Part shown: one piece after another, positions 22,301-33,739 of the stretch
Position numbering within the stretch: the first letter of the stretch is position 1
Layout: each line of letters starts with the position of its first letter
NCBI GenBank assembly: GCA_023374045.1
Contig: CM041778.1
Coordinates: 290,509,533 to 290,573,532 of the forward strand
From: Limonium bicolor
Lineage: Eukaryota > Streptophyta > Magnoliopsida > Caryophyllales > Plumbaginaceae
Reading direction: 5' to 3'
DNA length: 64,000 nt
Translations under genes and position numbers: made by a program
The notes under the pieces: model-generated
Told to the model about the DNA's origin: nothing
Seen by the model: the letters and a program-made list of their open reading frames with translations, nothing else
Databases searched by the model: none

Positions 22301-23369
22301 TAGTATCCCATGCCAATCGGCTATATCAAAAACCAAAGAACAAGAAGTTTACAAGAAGGCAATGTTTTACCTCGAGAATCAAAGGCACTTCTTAGTGGTT
22401 TTTCCTGCGAATATTGGGGCTCATGAGTTATGGTTGTAATGCTCTTGAAAAGAGGATTCCAACGAGCTGTCAAGCATGTGATTTGGAGTTAGGACGAGAA
22501 AGTTATGATTTCTACAGGGAAAGGTGTTCTTTAAGGCTCAAAACTAAGCACATTGGGATTGTTTTGTGTTGTTTCTTCAAAGAGAGGAGGAGCTACGACC
22601 TTGGGAGCTCTCATTTGACAGGTAAGAGTCTGATTAATGATTCACCAAGGGGACAAGATTCTTTGGCAATTAATGAAAGTCTTAGTAGTTGAAATAGTAG
22701 AAATTAAAGCATTTTGGACTTGGTGACTCACCACTCTCATGTCGCAGCCCTATCCCTCTTTTGATATGATTTTTTTTTGTTTTACCTTGTGTTAATGTAA
22801 CATTTCATGTATTAAACTCGTTCTTAATGACTTATACCATGTGTTAGGTATGTTACATAGCCAAAAATGCCTTAAAACACATTTTATGTGCTTCCGGGTT
22901 CACATTGATTATGCAATTTGTTTTGGCTAGTTTAAATGTGTTCTTAGTACATTTACAACCTTTAGATACTTTGTTCGTGAAATAGCATGTTGCTCATTCC
23001 AATTTAAACCAAGTCCTTTAATGGTTTCTCCTTGACTGTCGTCAGTTTAGTACCGGTTTTTGTGTGGACTTGTATACCTAATTTGTGTGTACACTAACGG
23101 TTCCTATGACCATTTTATTGTTGTTCCCTTATTACTTATTGGTATTTAGGCTTATTAGCCTTTTAGTTCCATGTACAAATGCTTAAGGCACATTTTTCCT
23201 TTAAGCACATTTTCGTGCTCTAAGGTGCATTTTCGGTTTAAACGCTTAAGGTATGTTTTTTTGTGTACATTGTTGTTTAACTCTTTTCTAATGTTTCTAA
23301 GGCCTGTTATAGCCTTAGTATGTATAGAATTATATAGTTCATCAATATATTAAGGTTTGGGGTATTTCA
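19357..23369 (-). repeat. E1 5' LTR
   Basis: 4,013 bases, TGTAACACC to GGTATTTCA, adjacent to the PBS on its left and the ATTCC duplication on its right. It is highly similar to 9114-13075, including the shared hairpin module at about 19707-19746. Open frames such as that at 22414-22692 are repeated but broken in the other copy, so they are not genes. Confidence 0.93.
20700..20905. repeat. CTATTCAYGTATACGT repeat array in the E1 5' LTR
   Basis: Partner of the 10480-10687 array, with a slightly different number and order of units. The two arrays have therefore changed since insertion. Confidence 0.8.
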
Positions 23370-23983
23370 ATTCCAAAGACTTAGCCAACCATCCGCCGTG
23401 ATGATCGAGAGTAATCCAACCATAACGCTTACCAACATTTCTCCACGCCATTCGCCAAACAGTGAATCCAAATATCATCCTAGGAACTAGTGAGCAGGTA
23501 AGTATAAATTTACCTCAACCGAAAGTGGGCATATTTAATACAATGCCACTAATGCTCATGGCATCCCAAAAATGCTACAATTTAATTAGACTACAACTGT
23601 TGTCATATCAAAATAACCAAAACCCAAAACCCGCGCTCCGTCGTCGCGTCAATCGCCTACAAATAAAATGTTGGTGCCCATGGCGGGCTCAGCACTTGTC
23701 TGAGTATGTTAAGTTGTGTTATCTTATACCCCTTTAGGTTACTAAGGTTAATTAGCCATCTTGGCATGTCATTCAATTTACATGCTATTCCGGTTTACAA
23801 GTAGGATAAAACTGTAACTGGGGAAATGTAAGCACCCAATAGTTCATCATAGATCATCAAAACAGATATAACATCTAAACATTAAATCATCTACTTTAAA
23901 CCTTATACAAGGATTGAATCGTCGAGTCGAAATTCGCCCTCTCATGTTTACCACCAACATTGGAAGCCTCGCTTCCACCAACC
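23370..23983 (-). repeat. E2 5' LTR, segment 2
   Basis: It resumes after E1 with the repeated ATTCC. It holds the GTGCCCATGGCGGGCTCAGC hairpin near 23671-23690, the same landmark seen at +370 to +500 in the other LTRs. It is interrupted by E4 after CAACC (23979-23983). Confidence 0.65.
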
Positions 23984-24245
23984 TGATAAGTGTCCAAATG
24001 AGCATGATTTATAGGTGTATTTCATATATAATATTAACACTTTTCTTGCTCATTTCTCCACTTCGGTTAGTTTTCCTCTAGTTTATGTTTTATTATTATC
24101 TCACTAATTTATTGGTTTAACATGAGGAAAACCAAGCTGGGACTAAAGTAGATAAAGAGACGAACACATAGACGCAAACGGCTCAGAAAACGGAGCCTAA
24201 ACGAAGAATCTAGACCCGTTCGAAGTTGGAAGGAATAAGTCACAG

Positions 24246-24455
24246 GTTGCAACCGCCTCTGCGACGTCGAGATAACTGGCGGACATCACAAGAGGGGCAA
24301 CCGCCCCATAACTGGCGGACACCACAGGGCAACCGCCCCATCACTGGCGGACACAACAAGAGAGTACCGCCTAATACCTGGCGGTTTTGGAGGCGACAAA
24401 CAGGGGCACCGCCCCTTAACCAGGCGGATGTGAACAGAGGCGCAGGCGGACGTGA
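24246..24455. repeat. CCGCC/GGCGG repeat array in the E4 5' LTR
   Basis: Tandem 30-50 base units alternate CAACCGCC and ACTGGCGGAC, so neighbouring arms are complementary. It lies in the promoter-proximal part of the LTR, about 200-400 bases before the TATA box. Confidence 0.8.
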
Positions 24456-24669
24456 GGCAAGCACGCGTGTAAATGTTGCGCGAGCTTATCTTCTTCGCCA
24501 GTAGTCATCTGCAACTTACCTCACCGACTGTCTGCAATTCGCCCAACTCGCATCTGCCTTATCCATCTACTCTGCGCTCTGTCCCCTGCGCAATCAATGA
24601 GCAATCAGTGAGCGCTCAATCAAACCCTCGCGCTCTGTCTATCTTCTCTGCTTCCTCTTCTCCTTTCTC

Positions 24670-24677
24670 TATATAAA
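24670..24677 (+). promoter_or_regulatory. TATA box of the E4 5' LTR
   Basis: TATATAAA follows a long CT-rich stretch, a common plant promoter layout. Transcription would start about 30 bases on, near 24705. Confidence 0.65.
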
Positions 24678-25600
24678 CCCACGAGCTTCACCCAAATAAA
24701 TTATTCACCAATCCATCCACGACCACTTCACCACACGCCATCTCATTTCTCTTCTCCCGCCTTCTCCATTTTATTTATTTTACAGTCCACCAAATTCACC
24801 TCTAGCCCTACGTACACAAAATAGCAGAGTAAGACGGAGTGATTACGGATGATTTCTATTACTCTCGTCTCTATCTATCTATTTAATATGTTAGGCTAGT
24901 TTACGTTTACTCTGGGAATATTATTATGTATCTGTATTAATTATGCATATTTCTACTGGTTTATTTATATACAGTTTGTTACGTTTTAAAAGTCATCTCG
25001 CCTTTTTAATAGATCTCGCGAATTTATTAAATTGCTCTACTAAGTCTATTTTGATCAGACCAGGTGATAAATAGACAGGTTAATTAAGGCGTAAAACTGG
25101 AGGAAACTTGTTATGATTTAATAAGTTAGTATTCAGTTGCAAATGTAATTCCTCAATACTCCTCTGCCGTTCGCAGGCTTTTGCTTGAACCTTGATTAGA
25201 ACCTTGCATTACAGGTGAACGAGTTCTTATGAGGCTATGACTTAGTCCTTAAGATAATTACAGGAACCTTGCCAAATTATTAAACCAGTAGAGATAGCTT
25301 AATTATGCAGATTATAATAACCTGACCCAGAGTTCCATTTTATTTATCTGTCAACTTAGTTTATTTTATCTTCCCTTTTATTTATAAAAACAAGTCAATT
25401 AATCCCCCTCTTGTGACACGCTTAGGTACTATTATATGTATTAGTCCCACGGTTCGACATCCGGTTGCTTACATTTTCACTATAACTACTACTACTGCGA
25501 CCGGGATTTGTTTGCAGCCCGACGTTTATTTTGAGTTTTAATTTCTTTCTTTTATGTTAATTACACCTGTTCTAACCACTCATTTATAACGTCTGCAAAA

Positions 25601-25618
25601 TGGCGCCGTTGCCGGGGA
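25601..25618 (+). other. E4 primer-binding site, tRNA-Asp type
   Basis: TGGCGCCGTTGCCGGGGA lies three bases after the 5' LTR and is complementary to the 3' end of plant tRNA-Asp. This PBS is known from the Athila group. Confidence 0.85.
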
Positions 25619-25850
25619 CTAGTTTATTAGTCCCTAAGCCCCGGATTATTCACTTGTTTTATTAGAATATTTTGTCTAAATTAACTTTATTTGTTGTTTT
25701 ATTAATTTTCTTTTATATTTCGTTTATATTATTATTATGTTTGTTTCTAATCCTTTTCTTTTCTAATCTGTTTCAGTAGTTTTGTTTTATTACAAAAAAA
25801 AATATATATATATATATTGTACACGGCAATGGAAGAGGCACTGAATATTG

Positions 25851-26308
25851 GCAGGATTTAACTGCTCCGAATGTGGGGGAGCTCATGATTTTGAGGATTG
25901 TCTCATAGTCCAGAGCAACTCTGGTTAGAAGATCAACCAGACTACCTGGAGAGAATCGCTCAACTACTAGGCAATCAATGAGCGAAACGTTCAAGAGGTA
26001 GAACACCTCACTACAAACGAACCATTCATAGAGACTCTCCTCCCTCTAAAATCAATTACCACTATTTTCCATCCTTCTCTATAATATACCCAGACAATGA
26101 GGATATTTACATCCTCGAAAAAGAAGAGAAGGAATTGCCACCACCTCCCACCAAAATATCCATACAAAACGCCACTATCACTTTCAAAGAATCAGTTCTC
26201 TCTGAAGATGATATCAAGCGCTCTTTCTACAAGCCTCACCTACAAGAGGAGAAGTTTACATCCTCCAATTTGAGGAAGAGAAATCATTACCGCCGGGTCT
26301 TCTGTTAG
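25851..26308 (+). pseudogene. E4 gag remnant
   Basis: A degenerate piece shows a C-x2-C-x3-H-x4-C zinc knuckle (CSECGGAHDFEDC) from 25863, ending in TAG. One frame over, EDQPDYLERIAQLLGNQ ends in TGA. The frame then continues open for about 110 codons with an acidic, Pro-rich stretch (EKEEKELPPPPTK) to a TAG at 26306-26308. The upstream capsid part is missing. This fits a leftover nucleocapsid end of an Athila/Tat gag; it could not make a working protein. Confidence 0.55.
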
Positions 26309-27600
26309 AACTACGTTCCCGGCAGTTACCTCCTCAAACACCTGATTTTGTGGAGTATTAATTTTCTTTTTTATATGCCGAGGTAACGTTTGTTTTGATC
26401 CAGGATAACGAGCAGGCGTCTAGCCAAAGACTTAAAGAAGGGCAGCTTCCTGGGAGGCAACCCGGGTGTACTTTAATTTTATTTTGCTTTTTAGCTCTTT
26501 TTAATTTCCAGGTTCTCTTTAAATTTTATTTTTGCTAAACTTTAAACCCCGTTTTCAGTATGGTTGCTTCTAGTGTTTTATGCAGGTGCACCTCCATGTG
26601 GACACCGCAACCAAGCTACGCTACTTGAGGCTGAAGCTCAAGTGTGGGGGAAACTCCTAAAACGCAAGCAAAAATAATATCAGGGGAGTACCAGTTTCTT
26701 AAATTTTACTTTTATTTTAATAAAAACTACAGAGGAGCGTTTATGTGCTTAAATGTTTATTTGTGATCTTTGTGTTATCTCTATTTTATCTACTTACCGA
26801 AAAGGTCTTCTGAAACCTTCCCTTGTTTTTCTGGTGAACAATGAGGACATTGTTCAATTTAAGTGTGGGGGAGTGTGCCCTTTTCGGTGACACTTTGTGC
26901 TTAAATATTTAATCTCTCTCCTTATCTTCGTTTGTCCAATTCAATATTATGGACCCTTTATATGTGGGTTGTTCTCTTTAAGAATAAATATTGTTATGAA
27001 TTGTGGGATAAATGGACAAATTTTAAAATTTTGATTACTTTTGAGGAGCATTTTATATGCGGTGTGACCAAATAATCTGCAAATTGTTGGATTTTATTGC
27101 TCAGGGTTTCTTTCTGTCTTCTCTCTTAGGGATTGCTAAGGGGTGCTTTTCTGTTAAAAAAAAGAAAAAGAATACAAATGAAAAGGGACTTACGAGACAC
27201 CATTGGAAACCAACAAAAGAGAGTTGAGTGTTCTTAAAAACAAAGGCGTTATGCCTACATTTTCTCATCTCTTATGCAAAAGTGAAACAAAAGCATAAAT
27301 CTATTTTCCCTTTTGTTTTCTCCTAAATGCCCATTCTAGAGAGAAGTTGGCCATGGTAAAAGTTCTCAGAGTCACCTAAAAGAAACATTGAAGTACCTTA
27401 GATCATACCCCGAAACTCTATATTTTGTTTTTACCCTGAGCACACCTATGCCACCAGCAGTTGATTTTTCACACTCCTCAATTAAGTTAAAAAGATCATG
27501 TTTATCCTACCCTTCATAATAATATTTGTTAGTATTGAGCATACTTACTTGGGTACGTGATTTTGCTTGAGGACAAGCAAAAAGATTAGTGTGGGGGTGT
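26309..27600 (+). other. E4 3' internal non-coding region and polypurine tract
   Basis: It holds TCCTGGGAGGCAACCCGGG (about 26449-26467), two AAGTGTGGGGGA motifs (near 26640 and 26860), TTGCTTGAGGACAAGCAAA (near 27565) and the tract TTAGTGTGGGGGTG ending at 27600 just before the 3' LTR. No coding sequence was seen. Confidence 0.7.
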
Positions 27601-27865
27601 GATAAGTGTCCAAATGAGCATGATTTATAGGTGTATTTCATATATAATATTAACACTTTTCTTGCTCATTTCTCCACTTCGGTTAGTTTTCCTCTAGTTT
27701 ATGTTTTATCATTATCTCACTAATTTATTGGTTTAACATGAGGAAAACCAAGCTGGGACTAAAGTAGATAAAGAGACGAACACATAGACGCAAACGGCTC
27801 AGAAAACGGAGCCCAAACGAAGAATCTAGACCCGTTCGAAGTTGGAAGGAATAAGTCACAGGTTG

Positions 27866-28070
27866 CAACCGCCTCTGCGACGTCGAGATAACTGGCGGAC
27901 ATCACAAGAGGGGCAACCGCCCCATAACTGGCGGACACCACAGGGCAACCGCCCCATAACTGGCGGACGCAACAAGAGAGTACCGCCTAATACCTGGCGG
28001 TTTTGGAGGCGGACAACAGGGGGCAACCGCCCCTTAACCAGGCGGACGTGAACAGAGGCGCAGGCGGACG
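27866..28070. repeat. CCGCC/GGCGG repeat array in the E4 3' LTR
   Basis: Partner of 24246-24455, with small unit differences. Confidence 0.8.
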
Positions 28071-28289
28071 TGAGGCAAGCACGCGTGTAAATGTTGCGCG
28101 AGCTTATCTTCTTCGCCAGTAGTCATCTGCAACTTACCTCACCGACTGTCTGCAACTCGCCCAACTCGCATCTGCCTTATCCATCTACTCTGCGCTCTGT
28201 CCCCTGCGCAATCAATGAGCAATCAGTGAGCGCTCAATCAAACCCTCACGCGTCTGTCTATCTTCTCTGCTTCCTCTTCTTCCTTTCTC

Positions 28290-28297
28290 TATATAAA
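28290..28297 (+). promoter_or_regulatory. TATA box of the E4 3' LTR
   Basis: TATATAAA, same context as at 24670; it could drive transcription out of the element to the right. Confidence 0.6.
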
Positions 28298-29217
28298 CCC
28301 ACGAGCTTCACCCAAATAAATTATTCACCAATCCATCCACGACCACTTCACCACACACGCCATCTCATTTCTCTTCTCCCGCCTTCTCCATTTTATTTAT
28401 TTTACAGTCCACCAAATTCACCTCTAGCCCTACGTACACAAAATAGCAGAGTGAGACGGAGTGATTACGGATGATTTCTATTACTCTCGTCTCTATCTAT
28501 CTATTTAATATGTTAGGCTAGTTTACGTTTACTCTGGGAATAGTTATTATGTATCTGTATTAATTATGCAATATTTCTACTGGTTTATTTATATACAGTT
28601 TGTTACGTTTTAAAAGTCATCTCGCCTTTTTAATAGATCTCACGAATTTATTAAATTGCTCTACTAAGTCTATTTTGATCAGACCAGGTGATAAATAGAC
28701 AGGTTAATTAAGGCGTAAAACTGGAGGAAACTTGTTATGATTTAATAAGTTAGTATTCAGTTGCAAATGTAATTCCTCAATACTCCTCTGCCGTTCGCAG
28801 GCTTTTGCTTGAACCTTGATTAGAACCTTGCATTACAGGTGAACGAGTTCTTATGAGGCTATGACTTAGTCCTTAAGATAATTACAGGAACCTTGCCAAA
28901 TTATTAAACCAGTAGAGATAGCTTAATTATGCAGATTATAATAACCTGACCCAGAGTTCCATTTTATTTATCTGTCAACTTAGTTTATTTTATCTTCCCT
29001 TTTATTTATAAAAACAAGTCAATTAATCCCCCCTCTTGTGACACGCTTAGGTACTATTATATGTATATTAGTCCCACGGTTCGACATCCGGTTGCTTACA
29101 TTTTCACTATACTACTGCGACCGGGATTTGTTTGCAGCCCGACGTTTATTTTGAGTTTTAATTTCTTTCTTTTATGTTAATTACACCTGTTCTAACCACT
29201 CATTTATAACGTCTGCA

Positions 29218-29779
29218 CAACCCTCTTATTATCTTGTGGGTGTCTCGTTAGATTGATAAATTCTCCTTAACCTCACCAAGTTTTATTTTTAAATGGACAG
29301 TAGTCCTGTTGCCAATGAACAAAGACCATTGGGCTTCCTCATGTCTCGAGAGAGAGAGACGTCCATATGGTCGTAACCGTGTGCCAAACAGCAGCACCCT
29401 CTGCCAATCGATCTAAGATGATCAATTGGATTTCCACAACGAGAGGTTCCACACTCGGATCCTCTCTGGTGATCACGCTGCGCAACCTGCTGGAACGAAT
29501 GTAGACCAGGGTTTCCCGTACATAAACCACACCACCACATCATCCACCATTTCTCCATAGTTAATCATTTTAACCGACTCACCATTATTAGTTTTAAGTT
29601 CCTTGGAGAATATATTTTATTTATTCAATGCCTCATAAGGTCTTACACATACCTAGGAGTAATCTAGGTAATATTCATGTTCTGTGTCAATGCTCTAAGA
29701 TCGGTAATACCGAACCTCTTCTCCTAAGTTTTAAGTCTAAGGTAATTAAAATAGTTATCGACAATGTCGTACTTCATTG
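29218..29779 (-). repeat. E2 5' LTR, segment 3
   Basis: It resumes after E4 with the repeated CAACC. An open frame at 29289-29558 resembles no family I know. The position corresponds to the GC-richer part of other LTRs near +800 (for example 9905-10080 in E1). Confidence 0.5.
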
Positions 29780-32289
29780 TGTTTCACCATCCTTGCTAGT
29801 ATCGTAGTCATGTGATATAAAGTATTACAGCGTCTGAAAAACATACGCGCGTTATAATAAAACGGTTGATCGTCGAGCATATAAAAATCACATAACTCAA
29901 ATTTCAACATGCATATTTTTTAAAGCATTTAGCACACAATTTTGTCCGAACCCGAGGAAGCCCTCAGTGGTTCAAACCACACAATCCAACATACCGTACA
30001 CCAATAGTCGCTCGCTCTAAGAAGTAGACGCCGACCCCACGACCGTCAACCTTGCTACTTCTACTGATCCTCTACCTCAAGGTACATTGGAATAGGAAAC
30101 TCTAAATGTTAATACTTGTGTATCGAGTCCTACCAAACGTTTCCAAATTAATACCAACCCCTTCTTGTTTATAAACCTCTAGTTGGTTAATTACCTCTTT
30201 CGGGTTGTTATCAAGTACGGGATTAAATTTGAACTATACTCTATCTGTTCGTAAGAGTATTAATGTGATATTTATTTCTCACTTAAGACTCAATCCTTTT
30301 TCCATTACTTATGTTATTAGCTCTTAGGTAATATATACCTTTACATACTCATTCCCAACATCGTATATGTTCATTATTCACTACCGTTTAACTCACCCTT
30401 AAATGATTTCTAACGCATTCCTGGATTTACCTTTATCCATCCTTTTATAATATATCATCCCCAATACTCTTAATTGTATTGTTCCCCTAGTAAAATATAC
30501 CGTTAGATTCCCATATGACTATACAATCATTTTCATTTAACCCACCTAATCCCATAAATTCATAACAGGTTAATATGAATCATAATCCTTGTTCATTTCT
30601 TGGATCCCTATCATTCCATATATTATCAGTCCATAGGTAGTACATACTTATAGATGATTATAAGCACATTATGTTCATACTCTATTACCATTATCGTATG
30701 TATTAGTTCTCAACCGTAATATAATCCATTCCCACCTTACAACAAATCTCATCAACATCCCATGACTAGGTAGTCCCTTCTACTTAACCCTTTACATTCA
30801 TATCAATTAACATGGGTTATGATCCTCATTTATTATATGGATTATTTCATCAATTTATGTGAGAGTATTTTTAACATTCATAAGTGTTATTCCTCACACT
30901 TTATTCACTACGGGTATGATCTTAGTATATGATAATGTTACTTATAACGCTTTAAGTGCGCCATATATTTTTCCCCAACTTTATAAGGCTGCTAACATTA
31001 CATTATAACTCTTGAAATTACATATAATTTCATTATTTGATGTGAGTACTTATCTTCCCATCCTCATAATAATTCCTTCACTAATTCCAATAACTCTTAA
31101 CTTGATAATATTTATATGTCACAATGGCCTTGTATTATCCCATAGATGATAAGGTTGTAACTTTGTATTGTAAACCTTATTTTATAATTCTCATTTTTCC
31201 AAGTAGTTCAGTATTTCATGTAGCCACTACTACCCATTCAATTCCTTATGAATCTTCATTTAATATCCAACCAACTACATTCCAATGTCATCTCATGACA
31301 CCTTTCAACCTTATATTATAAACTAGCCCAAGCTTCATAATATTTTGGCCTTTACCCTATACTTCCATTTATTTATTTTCTCACCACATCCACTTTCCAA
31401 ATATTACAAAAGCATCCTAACATCATATACTATGATATTTATTCTCTTATTACTTTTTTAACCTATAGTTTTCTATTCTTAAATCTAATTGCCGAACATC
31501 ACCTATATTTCTATTATTTCATTCCTTTCACCCACAACTTCTTTTTAATTACACATTAACCCATATTGTTTTATAGTCTTCACATAAAAATCATTAAAAC
31601 TTATATTATATAATCTAATTATTTAAAATGCCAAATCTATCTCAATAATTTTTATAATTCCACAACAACCCCTTAGGTTCAGTTTTGATGCATTTTAACC
31701 CATAATTTCCTTATTTACATTTTTGCCTCTTTTATTTCATAACCTTATAACTACCAAAGCTTATATTATACATATTAATTTATTGAATTCCAAAAACCTC
31801 TCAAATAATTTCTCAAATTCCAAACAGACCCCTAAAACTTTTCAAATTCCATTTCCACCCAAGTTTTCAGTAACTTCCAATCCAACCCCATAAATTTATA
31901 AATGTTACATTTAAATACCTAAACCTTATATTATATTCCTTAGCTTATTTAAATCATAATTTTCACCTAAAATTTATCCAAAATTCCATACAACCCCCTT
32001 AGTTTGTTAAATCTCAATTTTACCACCTAACTTTCAAAAATCGCCATTTTTGACCATACATTTTTATAAATTCCATTTTAAAGTTAACAACTTATTAATT
32101 CTGAACTCGTTCGCTCAGTCCAAAATAATTAATCTTATGATTTTAAATTTGGTTAAACCTCACCTATGGTCAAGGCTGACCATCCAAACATCCCTTTAAC
32201 CATTATTCTCGTAATTACGATTTCTACCCCCTTTAATTTCAATTTAACACTTAAATTTATAAATTCCCTATTTTATGTTTCTAACTCAT
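29780..32289 (-). repeat. E7: decayed Tekay-like LTR, segment 1
   Basis: TGTTTCACCATCC...TATCG at 29780 lines up with the E6 LTR start (TGTAACACCCCATCC...TATCG), followed by ACAGCGTCTGAAAA where others have GCAGCGGAAA. A CCCTCAGTGG landmark and a paired CGACC block lie 160-270 bases on. No PBS lies to its left, so it could be a 3' or solo LTR. The remainder is AT-rich with no features. It is interrupted by E5 at CTCAT (32285-32289). The left boundary is tentative. Confidence 0.4.
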
Positions 32290-32846
32290 TGAAAACGTAT
32301 AATTTGATTCTACACGTTCACATCGAGAGACCGTAAACCAAACACCAAGAAATATAGTGGTTCGGCCAATGATCCAGCCTACATCCACTCCTAGACAATA
32401 TCTTTATTCCTTCTTTGAGTATTACAAGTTTAGAGAGCTTTCTAATATTTTCTCTCTCTTCTAGTATTGTGTCCTCTTACAAGTGAGCTTCCCATCTCTA
32501 TTTATAGACTTTCTAGGGTGAAGTCTACCTCTTAACCTTTGTACATGTGATACTATTTTATTGGAGCCTCTCCTCTAGTTTTGGCACTTCTTTCCTTATA
32601 AAGCCTTCCGATCCCAAAGTGTATGGCGCGGGATCCGGTCATGGAGTACGGGGCCGGAATATAGGACCCGGTCATAGAATGTGGAGCCGGAATACAGAAC
32701 CCGATTATGAAACATAAGACCCGGATTGATGTTTGGTGCCCAAACTGGAGCCCGAACAAGGTCTTGAAGGGGGGCCGGTCTGGATCGGAATCTGCGGCCT
32801 GGACTGCTTTGACCCTCTTGTCTTCGTCATATTCTTGTCCTTGTCA
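32290..32846 (-). repeat. E5 3' LTR
   Basis: 557 bases, TGAAAACGTATA to CTTGTCCTTGTCA. An array of GACCCGG/CCGGAATA-type units lies at about 32630-32725. Minus-strand TATAAATA is at 32499-32506. Confidence 0.93.
32499..32506 (-). promoter_or_regulatory. TATA box of the E5 3' LTR
   Basis: TATAAATA on the minus strand in the context GTCTATAAATAGAGATGG; the same site is at 42834-42841 in the 5' LTR. Confidence 0.6.
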
Positions 32847-33041
32847 TCAGTCCCACAAGTTCTACTTTTTGCTACTTAAAAAAGTGGAACTTACAGAAAA
32901 GAAAAATTGAATTTTACATTCTTTCTATTTCTTCCCTTCTCCTATCTTCTAGTCCCACAAGTTATTTTTCTTTTAGCTCTTACAAAGAAAAATGAACTTA
33001 CAAAAAGAAAGTTGGTACAGTGCAATCAAAGTCCCACAAGT
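32847..33041 (-). repeat. Repeated polypurine-like motif next to the E5 3' LTR
   Basis: Minus-strand ACTTGTGGGACT occurs three times, at 32849-32860, 32951-32962 and 33030-33041, separated by A/T-rich degenerate repeats. The copy touching the LTR is the best candidate for the polypurine tract, although it is less purine-rich than those of the other elements. Confidence 0.5.
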
Positions 33042-33432
33042 GTCTTCCTTCTGACAAATTGGAAATTTTGGGACATAAATCTTTGAAATGATATATCTTG
33101 ATGGATGAATCTCCTGAGGTCTCCATTTTGAAGACCAATGGTTCCCTTAATAAGAACCATTTCCTTTTTGAAAGGGCTAAATAACATGATGATAAAGTTT
33201 TTGCTTATACTAGCCAAAGGATGATAATTTCCTTTTTTGGGAGAATAAAGATAATATATTTTCCCAACTTTGCTTATGCTAGCCAAAGGATGGTACTTGT
33301 GTTTCAAGTATGGTGCGGCGTCCCACACCTAACAATGCACCCATTACAGGCGACCAGAGCTCCTGATGGGTCCAGAGATGGGTTTTTTTTTTGTTGGCTC
33401 GATGGCCGGGTTTCATTTCAACCCAAAGTGTT

Positions 33433-33722
33433 ACTTTTCAAGGCACAAGTGCCTGCGGCTCGTTGGCCGGTGCTTTCTTTTACTTTCAAGGCATGATAGC
33501 CTGCGGCTCGTTGGCCGGTGCTTTCTTTTTCTTTCAAGGCATGATAGCCTGCGGCTCGTTGGCCGGTGCTTTCTTTTTCTTTCAAGGCATGATAGCCTGC
33601 GGCTCGTTGGCCGGTGCTTTCTTTTTCTTTCAAGGCATGATAGCCTGCGGCTCGTTGGCCGGTGCTTTCTTTTTCTTTCAAGGCATGATAGCCTGCGGCT
33701 CGTTGGCCGGTGCTTTCTTTGA
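33433..33722. repeat. 48-base tandem repeat in E5
   Basis: Six copies of a 48-base unit (start points near 33443, 33491, 33539, 33587, 33635, 33683). The last five are almost identical (GCATGATAGCCTGCGGCTCG and on) and the first is diverged. Because 48 is a multiple of three, frames on both strands stay open through it; this is not evidence of a gene. Confidence 0.92.
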
Positions 33723-33739
33723 ATACTTCAGGGGGTGAT

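Larger units (their letters stand above)
9114..23369 (-). mobile_element. E1: Tekay-like Ty3/gypsy element with a captured AlkB exon
   Basis: This is a complete element of 14,256 bases flanked by the 5-base target duplication ATTCC (9109-9113 and 23370-23374). Order on the minus strand: 5' LTR 19357-23369, PBS for initiator tRNA-Met, gag with two zinc knuckles and small introns, AlkB-like exon, protease, RT, RNase H, integrase, chromodomain-like tail, polypurine tract, 3' LTR 9114-13075. The long LTRs, this PBS and the tail point to the Tekay/Del chromovirus lineage. All coding parts are broken by frameshifts or stops, so this copy is dead. It sits inside the E2 5' LTR. Confidence 0.92.
23984..25597 (+). 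repeat. E4 5' LTR
   Basis: It runs from TGATAAGTGTCC to AACGTCTGCA. It contains a GC-rich inverted-repeat array at 24246-24455 and a TATA box at 24670. Confidence 0.93.
23984..29217 (+). mobile_element. E4: non-autonomous Athila/Tat-like LTR element
   Basis: 5,234 bases flanked by the target duplication CAACC (23979-23983 and 29218-29222). The LTRs are 1,614 and 1,617 bases and nearly identical, so the insertion is young. The interior is only about 2 kb and has no protease, RT or integrase. The PBS matches tRNA-Asp, and the interior carries a GGGAGGCAACCC motif and AAGTGTGGGGGA/GAGGACAAGCAAA motifs typical of plant Athila/Tat-group elements. Confidence 0.9.
27601..29217 (+). repeat. E4 3' LTR
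   Basis: Near copy of 23984-25597; I see only scattered single-base and short indel differences, several of them in the CCGCC array. It has its own TATA box. Confidence 0.93.

Noticed and set aside
22414..22692. 92-codon frame in the E1 5' LTR
   Set aside because: The homologous stretch in the other LTR (about 12150-12415) is broken by indels, and the frame is antisense to the element.
24226..24504. 92-codon frame repeated at 27842-28051
   Set aside because: It is the CCGCC array of the E4 LTRs; the second copy is frameshifted, so no protein is being kept.
29289..29558. 89-codon minus frame with a Cys/Trp-rich product
   Set aside because: It corresponds to the GC-richer part of Tekay LTRs; the overlapping frame on the same strand is equally open and neither resembles a known family.
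33366..33738. Overlapping open frames with a 16-residue repeat, on both strands
   Set aside because: They are by-products of the 48-base tandem repeat, whose length is divisible by three and which lacks stops; there is no start context or homology.
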